Shown one piece after another: positions 1-9,765 of a stretch of DNA of 64,000 nucleotides (its first letter is position 1; every line of letters begins with the position of its first letter). The notes beneath the pieces were generated by a model that was given only the letters and a program-made list of their open reading frames with translations, searched no databases and was not told where the DNA came from. Source of the DNA: Plicaturopsis crispa FD-325 SS-3. Lineage: Eukaryota; Basidiomycota; Agaricomycetes; Amylocorticiales; Amylocorticiaceae. The translations under genes were made by a program, and so were the position numbers. Location: contig KN832556.1 of assembly GCA_000827205.1 (NCBI GenBank), positions 1,080,120 through 1,144,119 of the forward strand. The letters run 5' to 3'.

Positions 1-340
1 ATAGAAGCTGAGCCGCGCTCCGTGCCCTCGATTCCGGGCGTCATCACCCTCCAACCCACCTCCTGCACTGGCGGATTCGGCAACGGCACAGTGTTCACAG
101 TTCCGTGCGGTGATCTCGGCTTCCAGGAGGTAAAGCGCTCGTTAATCGAGAACTTGTCTCCCTCCGACATCCAGACGATCCTCGATAAGCTCCAGAACCA
201 CAAGTGAGTTCGATTAAGGCTGCCTGCCTGTGGTCGTGTTTCTGACTGGCCTTGCTTCCACCAGGCGCCGCGGGTTCTTCCACAGCAAATTCCCGGTCTA
301 CCCCGAAGGAACCCTTCTTCCCCAGGGAGGAGCTGACTGA
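1..340 (+). CDS. 3' end of an unrecognised protein-coding gene (partial)
   Basis: The frame is open from the first base. The exon runs to about 202, a short GT-AG intron follows (gtgagt ... ccaccag), and the last exon ends in TGA at 338-340. The visible tail has a Cys-containing stretch with an N-G-T glycosylation sequon (CTGGFGNGTVF), then a helical segment (VKRSLIENLSPSDIQTILDK), and ends RRGFFHSKFPVYPEGTLLPQGGAD. I do not recognise the family. The sequon and cysteines would fit a secreted or lumenal protein, but that is only a guess. The 5' part lies outside the window. A GTG at position 22 is simply in frame and is not a start. Confidence 0.55.
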
Positions 341-708
341 TTGGCATACCCTCAGGCCGGAAAAATGAAACATTCCGACCATTTCATCGGCTAGGGATGG
401 GTGTAGTGCTTGGGGACCGTTGTGAAGTAGTGTCATCAGGATGTTTTTACGATTTGTTGCATGTAGCGAGCGGGTATTCGGGATATATTTATATTGGTTG
501 GAGGAGATTAACATTAACAGGTCAGACATGAGATATTAGCACCCAAGTGTCCCCATTATCCACGCAGGTGATACGATCTAAGTATCACTGATTTGCCCTC
601 ATTGAAGGTTAACAACTTCACGACCAAAGAGCGAATTGATATTAGGTGACCTGTGCAATATACAAAGCTATGATACCAAGTCCAAAAAATGCTGTTGCGA
701 TTCTGTAA
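341..708. other. Intergenic, convergent 3' ends
   Basis: This 368 bp gap lies between the 3' end of the left-edge gene and the 3' end of the PNS1 gene. It is AT-richer than its neighbours and presumably holds both 3' UTRs. I see no further gene or repeat. Confidence 0.5.
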
Positions 709-3220
709 TCAAACTTGCGAGACGCCCTGCGTGACATGGGGGTATGTCGCAGCAATCATCTAAAGCAATGATGCACAATGAGCCTCAGTCTGGACCAGAA
801 CCAAAAACAGGACCGTACGTTGAACAATTCCGGTGCACGAACAGCCAGCACCTGCGGGTCTTCCCCCAGTCCGACGAATCTGCGCATCATCTTCAGTACA
901 CGGGGAGGTCAAGGAAATTACGCCGGGCGCAACGTACATGGTGGATACGCCAGCCTCTATCGCAGAGGAGAGCGTCAACGCTGTATATTTGACACGTTAG
1001 CGCCGCTATTTCCTGTGTTTTCATATACACAGCACTCACAGCATTGCAGGCCGATGAGGAACGCGAACAGTATCACAGGTGCAGTGTACTGGCCATCCGC
1101 ATTGTACGACGGGGAAGTGACTAGTCATGCCATTAGCAATTTATACACAAGCTGGCGGGGAGGAGTAGCCACTCACAGCGAAGATAGAGGTACGCGAAGA
1201 GTGAGGACAGCATGCCGACCGCATACGCGCCCCAGGTGAGCGCTAGCGTCTATGAGTTTTATGCAACGGAAGACGCAGACACGGAAACTCACTCATTCCC
1301 ACCAGCGAATCGTTGACGATCGTGTCAATGCCTGATTTCGATGCAGCATAAGCAGACTTGAACGTCATACAGGAAGGAAGGTTGGTGGCTTACCGCGATC
1401 TTTGAACATCCTCCATGTGTCCTTTGCGGCCTGTATATACGGTTTTCCGTACAATGCTGGCACGTCATGCACTTAGCACGCCACATAGTTCCAGAAAAAA
1501 GGAGATTGATATTACCTATCTCGATTTATGCATATCTTCAGGACAATGGGAGGTTAGCACTCAAACCCAGCAAATCGCGAGACGCTAGCGTACCTATTAA
1601 AGTACTCGACCATCCCTTGGATGCAGCCCACAAAGCACTCCGCGCAACATGCCAAACACGCCTCCACAGCTGCAACATGTGTTGTCAGAACAAGCCAACA
1701 ACCCGCATAACGCGATACCGAATACTCACGGTGACCGTCGGCGTTCGCGTTCTGCCTCACGGCGTTGAGCACCATCTTGAGAATTTCGAGGAGCGTGACG
1801 ATTAGCGACCCAAACGCAATGGATCCGAGGGAGAGCGTTGAGGCGCGGCTGAATGCCGACAGAGTAGGGTGTTTCGGCTATTGACGCAGAAATCAGGGCG
1901 TCAGCGTCTTCGACATGTAGCTTCGATTGTGAGTACGTACCATCTCGCCCTGCTCTCTAGGACCAAAGTAGTACCAACCTATTCGCCATTATCAGCATAC
2001 CTGCCCTAGCTATCACGATGAAGGGGAAAAAGACAGACTTCCGTACGGGCCGCCAGCAAGCGTAGCGAGAGCGACATTGCCGATCACCTGGGACGTCCAT
2101 AGGTAGGAAAACGTCTCGAAGAATATAAGTCCCGCGACCTTCCCGGATGAGCAGGAGCTGCCTTGGCCGCAAGCTACGACGCGCGATTAGAAACACTTAT
2201 ACAACGAACATTGGTTTTCTTGACTAACAGGGGTTGTTAGGCGTCCATTTCGAGTACGTCGCAATGGCGGTGAAAGTGAACCAGCTGTCCGAGCAATTTC
2301 AGGTCAGTGTATTTTGGAATGCTGGGCGTATGCGGGAAAGAGGCTTACACGCTCAACGCGGCCTGCAAGAAAAGCGCAATAAACGCGACAACGTAGACGC
2401 TCTTGTGGTGGTTCGACACATCTATGACGACTTGCAGGAGGAGCGATGCTAGAGGGATGCGTGATCTCATCCCCCAGTATGACAGGACGGAGAACAAGGC
2501 GATGATGGTAAATATTATGGCTCCAGCTGTCGTCCCTCAGGTCAGTGGAGAGATCTTTGCGCTAGGCCATGGACACGAACTCACAGTAGTATTTTGTGAT
2601 CCAGTAATAGACGCAAATGCCGCTGATATTAATACCAAATTAGCAGTTTCCAGAGGCCACACCAGCAACAAATAACCTACATATTCAACGCAATAGATAA
2701 AATGAGCGTAGCGTGCATAATAAGGCGCGTAAACGTGCGCGTCAGCATAATATACGCGGTGGACAGGAGCAGCGCCGCAGCGGTGACCAGCAACAGCAGG
2801 TACACCGTCGACTTATTCAAAGTCACCGCCGTCCCCGTACTGCCTTTCCCCAGCCCGCCACCGAGTCCACCGCTAGATATCCACGTGTTTATGGCTATCC
2901 CAGAGAGAGCCGCAAAGCCCAGAAACTGAGACGACGCGTTAGCACCAAGTGACAAGTCGCGGAGGCAGGCTTGGGACAAGGCGCACCTGCAGGATGAAGA
3001 GGACGAGGAACGCTACATCGTTGACGCGTTTTTTGGGCTTGAAGCGGTCCCCCTCGTAGGGCGATTTGGCCTCGTACTCTCCTGCTCCCGTCTGATCGCC
3101 GTATGGCGCTGGCTGGGCGTATGCGGGCGCGTACCCGGGAGAGGGGCCGCCGTTGTTCTGTGCATATTGCGCTTGAGGCTGGGGCTGAGCGCCCCACTGG
3201 TCCTTGTTCCACTGTGACAT
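709..3220 (-). CDS. PNS1: PNS1/CTL-family choline-transporter-like membrane protein
   Basis: Multi-pass plasma-membrane protein of the choline transporter-like (CTL/SLC44) family, whose fungal member is Pns1. The substrate in fungi is unsettled. The N-terminus (ATG 3220-3218) is a Q/P/Y/G-rich cytosolic tail ending in the family motif RFKPKKRVNDVAFLVLFILQ, the first membrane helix. Downstream exons give further family blocks: NISGICVYYWITKYY, AIIFTIIALFSVLSYWGMRSR, and a segment read as YAYIEIALYGKPYIQAAKDTWRMFKDRGIDAIVND. Near the 3' end, splicing at 940 to 887 joins SAIEAGVSTI to FVGLGEDPQVLAVRAPELFN. A last intron leads to MIAATYPHVTQGVSQV and TGA at 709-711. About ten short introns interrupt the gene, so no long uninterrupted frame exists. 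Family assignment is secure; individual exon borders in the middle are less so. Confidence 0.88.
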
Positions 3221-3830
3221 TCAAGTTGCGGCCTTGCCAACGTCAAAGAAGAGATCGTAAGTGCTTTCCGGTCAATAGTTATGGCGTTGGCGTTGATGGT
3301 TGTGGTCAGTGAAATCGTGGCGAACACGAGTGTGCGAGAGGGAGTCTCGAACTTTTGAATACGAAATGCTGTAGTACATAAAGCGAAATACCTCCGGGCC
3401 AATGACGACTCGGAAATGATCGAGGACCGTCGCGGACTGGCAACCTTGATTTTGGCTGCTGCCAGCCTGCAGTGAACACTGAACAGTGGATTTAAGATTG
3501 TGATCTGTTATATTGTGATGCGCAATGCAGTGCTTTATAGTGTTCATCGACCGTGAGGACCTGCTACAGTTCAGTATACGAAGAATACACAACGCTCTCA
3601 CAAAACAAAAGAGTGGCGAGATCGGGAAATGGAAAAACTGTTCGTGTTTAATGTGGCCCTACAACACAACCGGATGATTCAGTATCACAGCAAAAGTCAC
3701 ACCAAGCCCATCGACCAGTCAAGCTAGTCAACTCTACTCGCCTCAAGGTAGTCAAAAATCGATGGATTAGCGCGCTGAAATGCCGCGGACAGAGTATCAT
3801 TGCGTGTACAATTTGTTGAAAATGAGGGTG
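3221..3830. promoter_or_regulatory. Intergenic: PNS1 upstream region / PP2C downstream region
   Basis: This 610 bp stretch separates two minus-strand genes. It must hold the PNS1 promoter and the PP2C 3' UTR. Short frames in it have no recognisable homology. No clear TATA element or repeat was seen. Confidence 0.4.
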
Positions 3831-5410
3831 TTATGCTGAAGGGTTGCTCTTGAACCGTATGATGAGCACTGTGACGTTGTCCGTGGTATGCTGGCTCAGC
3901 GCGTATTTGAGGAGTTTCTCGCTCGCGTACTGCGCATCCTCGATCTCGCGCACGAGGTCAACCGCCGCCTGATCGCTCGCAACATCCCAAAGCTGCACGA
4001 AGCTCAGTGTACGCAGCAACACGATATAGAAGGAGGACTCACCCCATCGCACGCCAGGATCAAGAACTCGTCCTCACTGCACAGCTCGGTCTCCGTGGTG
4101 TACGGTGCGCCCACCACGAAATCCTTCATAGACGAATCGCCCAAGCTCCGCGTCACCGCGAGCACGCCATTCACCCTTCCGCTCATCACAAAACCCCCCG
4201 CGTCCGTAATCCGCTTCGCCTCCTGCTTGTCCGTCCCCTTATGGTCGTACGTCAGCCGCACAGCCTTGCCGTTCCGACACAGCACCCCGCGCGCGTCGCC
4301 CGCATTCGCCGTATACAGCACGCGCCGCGCGTTACCGGGCGGCGAAACGATGACGCCACCCTGCGCAGTATGCACGAGGTGCCGCGGATCGGGGGTTCCT
4401 GGCGACGCGGATCGGGGCGTAGACGGGCCGGAGGAGGATCCGCCTCCCCCAAGACTCTTCAGTGCGTGTTTTATCCGGCTCGTGCTGCTCTTCTTTTTCT
4501 TCTTGGGCCGGTCGTCCTCGCCGGAGACGGGGCTGTGGCTTTCCGACCCGCTGTCGACGTTGGCGCTGTCCGCGTCGCCAATCGTGGGCGATTCGACGCG
4601 CGGGGCATCGGGGATCGCGTGCAGGAAGGATTGCTGCCCGTCTGCGTCCTCGACGCGGAGGAACGCGGTCACGGCCGTGCAGCCCGAGTGGATCTTCCCT
4701 TCGGACTCTTCGCACATCTGAGATAAGCGCAGGTCGACGTTGTGGAACGTCTGGTTGAGCACATCAGGGATCGGCAATGCAGGTGAGGCGCGTAGGGATT
4801 CGAGGAGTGTCTGCATAGGAGTGTCAGACTGAAGAGTAGCCGGGGCAAGATCTGCCGAGCTCACCTCGTGGAAATGACCGCCACACCATTCCGCCGCATG
4901 TTTTCCAGCATGTCCATCGAATACAGCAAAGAAACCTTGACCCCGCACACCTGCGAAATCGACAACGAAGGAATGTGCATCTTCCATGGTTCTTCGCGTG
5001 CCCTTGTCTTCTGAGACGCCAATCTGGTAGGCGGCATTGTTGAGCGCGTGGCGGTTCAGGATCTACGGCTACGTCAGAGCATATACGCAGCGCGATGCAA
5101 AGACACGACGCACGCCATGAGTCTCCACGCCCTCCGCGACTGTGATGGTTTTGGAACGTGCATTTGGAGAGTCAGAGAATCGGGGTGTGGCCAATGGCAA
5201 GTCGAGGGCGGCGGGGTTCCCGCCATCGCTAATAGTAAGAGAGAGCAGTCAGATATGCCTTCACGTAGGCTGAATTGGTTACACACCGAGTAGGTTGTGC
5301 TGAAGCGGGCGAGGTCGCTATTGTGAGGCTATGTAGTTAGCTCACTACTGTCGACCGGAGCTTGTGGACTGAAACCTACGGCTCTTTTCAACTTGCGATT
5401 CCACGGGCAT
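3831..5410 (-). CDS. PP2C-type Ser/Thr protein phosphatase (PTC1-like)
   Basis: Metal-dependent PP2C phosphatase; the fungal Ptc1 group dampens MAP-kinase signalling. The preferred start is ATG 5410-5408 (MPVESQVEKSRRFQ). Spliced exons give QYDLARFSTTYSVDGGNP, then VETHGILNRHALNNAAYQIGVSEDK-GTRRTMEDAH, then the catalytic core. Visible motifs: GTRRTMEDAH, FFAVFDGHAGKHAAEW (metal-binding DGH.G), SGCTAVTAFL, YTANAGDARGVL, DHKGTDKQEAKRI, AVTRSLGD, FLILACDG, and after a last intron LWDV with the terminal DNVTVLIIRF. All metal-ligand aspartates expected for the family are present. About 90 residues of low-complexity sequence (acidic, then five lysines, then Gly/Ser/Pro) are inserted between TAVTAFL and VLYTANAGD. 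An in-frame ATG lies further upstream (5584), so the N-terminus could be longer. Confidence 0.9.
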
Positions 5411-5751
5411 TCTGGAGCAAGAGGTCAAGATAGAGATGAATGGTGTGTTGAGGATAAGGGAAAGACGGAGGACGTCAAAGTAGGAAGACAAGAGGAGGCG
5501 GCGTCTTGGAGCGAGGCCTTGTCCGCATCCATCACGTGCTGCGGAATGCGCGTAAGCACTCGCGCCGCTCACACAGCTCATCATTGAACAAAGTGGGTCA
5601 ACAGATACAAGGTCACAATGTTAATGATAGTCGACGTCGCGGACACTAGTACTGACAATATTAATGGTATGGAGAGGATATAAGAGGATAGCTTCAAGGT
5701 CAAGCCAAAATAAACGCCACGATCTGAAGAGGGACTCGGAAAGTGCAAAAA
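5411..5751. promoter_or_regulatory. PP2C upstream region and tRNA 3' flank
   Basis: This 341 bp gap lies between the PP2C start and the tRNA gene, both on the minus strand. The minus-strand T5 run just downstream of the tRNA (plus positions about 5746-5750) is a good RNA polymerase III stop. No other feature was seen. The PP2C frame stays open upward, so part of this could be coding or 5' UTR. Confidence 0.4.
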
Positions 5752-5852
5752 TGTCCCGAGGAGGATTCGAACCTCCGGCTTCTCGGTTGACGATTGCAAC
5801 TCGCTGTTGAATCTTCCACAACGAGATGATTTAACCACTAATCGACAGGGAC
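5752..5852 (-). tRNA. tRNA-His (GTG anticodon) with a ~29 nt intron
   Basis: A cloverleaf can be drawn by eye. D stem GATT/AATC with loop AGTGGTTA. Anticodon stem TCTCG/CGAGA, with anticodon GTG at minus-strand tRNA positions 34-36 (plus 5819-5817). A ~29 nt intron follows position 37, the canonical place. T arm GGAGG-TTCGAAT-CCTCC. Discriminator A, and a T5 terminator immediately downstream. The spliced length is 72 nt. The acceptor stem (GTCCCTG with TCGGGAC) has a T-C mismatch at pair 6-67 and a wobble at 7-66, and the variable loop has 4 nt. A G1-C72 pair with A73 fits fungal tRNA-His, to which G-1 is added after transcription. The mismatch leaves some chance of a decayed copy. Confidence 0.68.
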
Positions 5853-6062
5853 TTGATGGCAGAGGTCATCGGGTGGCTTTGTAACCAAGAGGCGTCCCAA
5901 CTCTATAAAGTGGAGACAACGTGAAGCCGTGGGAGAGTCTGCATGCCTAAAGTGGGTGTGGCGCGTCCAACCGTCATCTGTGCTGCTTGTCGAGCAACAG
6001 CCGACTGTTCGACAGCTGTGGTGCTGTAAACGCTCTCTCTTTCCCTCAGACCGTCACCCAAG

Positions 6063-6947
6063 ATGAGGAAAACATCCTATGTGGTCACCTTTTTTATGGT
6101 GCTTGCAACCCTGATAATTGTGCGTCTCCTCGACCAACACTCCCGCTATTCGGATGGGCACTGACTCCTTTCGCAATACCTCAGAATATCATCTCTGCAC
6201 GCCGTGGGGATTGGTGCGGTCCAGCGATGCTTACTATGCTTACCGTCGGTCTCACGCGTGCATTATCTCAGGTTGACTGTCAAGGGCACAGGAATAGCCC
6301 GCAGCAAGACCATCGTTCGCTATGGGTTGACGAAGCGGTGCGAGCGTCAGGTCGTCGAAATCCCGGGACCGGATAACAGCAGTGTCATCGCGTACACCGA
6401 TTACGAATGCCGCGCTTTCCCGCTCCGCGTGCGCGATGCTTGCGAGACGGATAACAGGGGATTCTGCACCTCCTGGGGCAGTGCTACATATCTGACCGAG
6501 CTGGGTATCGGGTTCGCTGCCATGGCGCTGGTGGCCATCCTGATCGGCGTCAGCACCCACTCGAGGAGGAGGAGGGTCTGGAGAGCTATCGCTGCATTTG
6601 TAGCTGTTCACGGTATGATTTACGCTATATACGTTTGATATGACATTAAACTCGTTCTCATAGCCGTTTTCCAACTCGCGACCTTCATCATCGTTACGGA
6701 AATCTATCGTACCTCGAAGTTCTCTCACTTCAGCGAGGCAAAACCAGGTAAGTGACTGGTTCGATATTTGGTACTCTAGAGATATCTACTTACATTGGCG
6801 CGTGCAGGCACCGGTTACATCTTAAACGTGGTGTCTTGGGTCGTCGGCATCTCCGTCACAGCTGGTGTAGTCACGACCGGTATATCGGCTGACAAGGGCC
6901 ACAAATGGGCTGCCGGGAACAGAGCCTACAGGCCAATCGAAGGATGA
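6063..6947 (+). CDS. Claudin-like / SUR7-PalI-type four-helix membrane protein
   Basis: ATG 6063 opens the hydrophobic helix MRKTSYVVTFFMVLATLII. After splicing, the text continues NIISARRGDWLTVKGTG...TIVRYGLTKRCERQ, then a cysteine-bearing external loop (YECRAFPLRVRDACETDNRGFCTSWGSATY). Helix 2 is LGIGFAAMALVAILIGVS, helix 3 begins at VWRAIAAFVAVHG/AVFQLATFIIVTEIY, and helix 4 is NVVSWVVGISVTAGVVTTGIS. The stop TGA is at 6945-6947. A short first loop containing D-W-L and R-Y-G-L..C, paired cysteines and four helices are typical of fungal claudin-like proteins at the plasma membrane or eisosomes. There is no catalytic motif and the specific function is unknown. Three or four short introns are required. 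Confidence 0.7.
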
Positions 6948-7400
6948 ACATTGAACCCTCATGGATATATGTCTGATGTGGAACCCCCATGATTATATCC
7001 CCGCTCGTGTTGTCCGTAGCCCCCGCTCAACCTTCACATTCATAGATACACGAAAGTTCTTACTAGCGCATACCACCCCTTTTCATGTGTACATTACTGC
7101 CGAGCGTTTGTGTTTTGCAACTTGCTATTTTTTACCCCGGAAATCTCGTCGTTCACCTCCCTTTGAACAAGTCGCGATCCGTGCATCCCAGCTCTTAGGC
7201 CATCTCATCGCGATATTATGTAGCACCTAACTTGTATCCTCGCTCAGGGGCGTCACAATGATTTGTACTTGTCTTCAACCAGGCTTTAGTCGCACCAGTT
7301 AGAGACGAATATGATACACGACTCCATAAATATGTCATCCATACTATGCGCAAGAAAGATGCCAACATTCAGTAAAGTCTCTATCTCAATACCAACTAGA
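6948..7400. other. Intergenic, convergent 3' UTRs
   Basis: 453 bp between the ends of the claudin-like gene and the acyltransferase gene, which converge. It is AT-rich. A frame at 6961-7230 has no recognisable content. No repeat or RNA gene was seen. Confidence 0.45.
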
Positions 7401-9456
7401 TCACCCGTCCTCCGGGTAGTCGACCTTGTCGTACAGCCGGAGCGTCTCATTCCAATCCCTCTTTCTCCGCCTCCTCACCGAAAAGTACCGTGCCCCGCTC
7501 TCCCACTTGCTGCGCACGCGCCCCTTCTCCTTCCCCCCGCTCTCCACGAAATACACCTCCGGATCCTCCGGCAGCTCGAGCGTCCCCACCGCGAGCCCCA
7601 TCACGCGGCTGTGCAAATCCGCGCGGCGCTCGTGCATATTCCCCAGCGTCGCCTTCCCCACACGCAGCAGCCGCACCAGCGCCGCGAACGCGCGGAACGC
7701 CGAGACCGCGTCCTCGAGCCAGCGGAGCGTGATCCACATGAGCGCAGGCACGAGGAAGAACGTGATGAACGCGAAGGGGAGGGTGAGGAGCACGGCGGCC
7801 GTCCATACGCAGAGCCCGGACATGAGTCCGTAGATGAGCTTGTACTGCGCGATTTCGTCCCAGGTATCCCAGATGGGGCCGCTTTTCTTGAAATTGTGCA
7901 CGGCGTAGAAGGTGGTTAGGAAGACGGGGACCCAGAGGGCGAGGCCGGGGAGTGATATCGTGAATAGGAACAGGGACCACACGAGACGGATGACGATACG
8001 CTTAAGGATAACGCGGCGAGTCAGTGGTCGTCGGATGCGATCGTCCTTGATGCCCCAGCGCGACAACTGGTCTTGATAGGTCTGTGATATACCGTAATGT
8101 AAGTACTTGTTTGTGAAAGTGGGATAGTACTTACCTTTAGGTCACGGCGCAGTGACTCAAGAGAAGGATGCTCGGGCTCATCCTGCTCGTCGTTCTCGTC
8201 ATGGCCCATGATCGCATTCTCGTGCCGAGCCTCTTCAGAAGTCTTGAACGCATCCAGAAAAGTCGCAACCACGCGCACATGATCCCCCAGACTCATCCTC
8301 GTTCCCAGCGGCGCGTAGAGTCGAGCGGCAAGCTTCGCGGTCCTGACGAGATCCCACGACGGCGAGTCGATGGTGCCGGAGCTGATCTGCTGGTACATCC
8401 GCGCGGTGAGTGAACGGATCTGCTCGTACTCAACGGGTGCGAGCAGTTCGGGGTTGTCCTGCACGCGGAATTTCATCGGTGAGTGGAAGGTGATCAGGAC
8501 ATCCGAACGCCAATGTTGCCGATGCCTGAGATGGATGTAAGAAATCAACGGAGCAGTATGAAGAGGTATTGACCAACATATAGGTGATCGAGCACGTCAG
8601 TAGGTCGACCTCGTAGTCGGGCTTGTCGCGATTTCGCGTGAGGGAGTCCGATATGATACGAGCAACTAGCACGCGTTTAGTGCTATTTCTCCCACAAAGT
8701 TGTAGATTTACCTCCGGTCTTGAGTGGAGCCATGGTGGGATGATATCTGCTCATGCCTTCGGGGAAAAGGCAAATAGCGTCCCCAAGTTCCAATACCTAG
8801 ATGTTGAGGCCGTTAGAGACGACATGGAGCGAACATGCACGACCCAACCTCCAATAACTTTTCCATAGCGTCGGTGTTGTCGACGGCACCGTCCACAAAG
8901 TCTTTCCGGCGTTTAATGGGAACTGTACCAGCAGATTCTATAAGCCAGCTGGTGAACGTCTTGTGGCCGAATTGCGTAGATTTCGCAGTGAGCCTAAGCA
9001 TGTTGCGTTTCTAAATTCGTAACTGTGAGCAATCCGCAATTTCTTTCGGGAAAGAGAAAAATACGCACCTTGGACGAGACCGCGCCAACAAGCAGTCTAT
9101 ATCCAGGCATCTCAGCATTTTGTGAGACAAGGAGATAAAGAATCCTCACACTGCATCTGTGAGGGAATTGCTATGGTTCGCAGACACAATGCTATATAGC
9201 GGGGTAATATACGTCAGACATGGAAAATGATGAAATGCGCAGAGCTCACCATGGTACGCCATTCGGAGGTATGAGCTCGGCGTTCTCGACAACGATCGTC
9301 CCGTAAAATATCTTGAGCACGAACTTGAAGAGAAGCCTGTAATTCACAGCGTTCGAGCGCGCCGTTAGCGCTGTTCCAAAAAGGAAAGAACTGAAGGATG
9401 CAAAAGGCGTACCGGACCAGAAAATACGACCAGGGTGTCGCCGTTCCTTCTGCCAT
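7401..9456 (-). CDS. Glycerol-3-phosphate/dihydroxyacetone-phosphate acyltransferase (SCT1/GPT2-like)
   Basis: ER membrane enzyme for the first acylation step of phospholipid and triacylglycerol synthesis. The start MAEGTATPWSYFLVRYAFCILQFFPFWNS (ATG 9456-9454) leads into LLFKFVLKIFYGTIVVENAELIPPNGVP, which matches the GPT2/SCT1 N-terminus. The acyltransferase motif NHSNSLTDA (the N-H-x4-D box) is on the exon around 9150-9180. It is followed by VGAVSSK, RLTAKSTQFG, IPIKRRKD-like residues, LFPEGMSRYHPTMAPLKTGVARI (FPEG motif), and a long C-terminal part with two hydrophobic segments (VWSLFLFTISLPGLALWVPVF and LTLPFAFITFFLVPALMWI). The C-terminus ends LRLYDKVDYPEDG. The gene is divergent from RRP12 across 309 bp. 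The substrate preference (G3P versus DHAP) cannot be told from the sequence. Confidence 0.88.
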
Positions 9457-9765
9457 GGTACTAATGGACTGCTACTAGTCCTGATACTTGGTGTGCGCTC
9501 AAAGCATGGGTGTTTGTGATGCGTAAGGAGAGAAATAAGTAACGCACGGCGACCGACGACGTGCATCGGCAGCAGACCACGTTCTCCCCCGTCCCCGCGC
9601 ACGTGGCATAGCCGATCATTCTAATCAAAAATTATTGCAATCCTCTAAACAGCAGAACGGTCGATTTCTCGACTTGAAACTAAACCTAGCTCGTTTTCTT
9701 CACCATCTGTCGTGCGTAGAAACCGCACCGAGGATCTCGTGCGGAACCCCCATCTCGAGAGCAAC
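9457..9765. promoter_or_regulatory. Divergent promoter, acyltransferase / RRP12
   Basis: 309 bp shared upstream region of two head-to-head genes. No obvious TATA box or repeat is visible. The RRP12 frame is open back to about 9712 but only via a GTG codon, so it is treated as untranslated. Confidence 0.4.

Noticed and set aside
9712-9765. An upstream extension of RRP12 from position 9712
   Set aside because: The first codon would be GTG. The conserved family start MEDALAKIRPHTSS coincides with an ATG at 9766.
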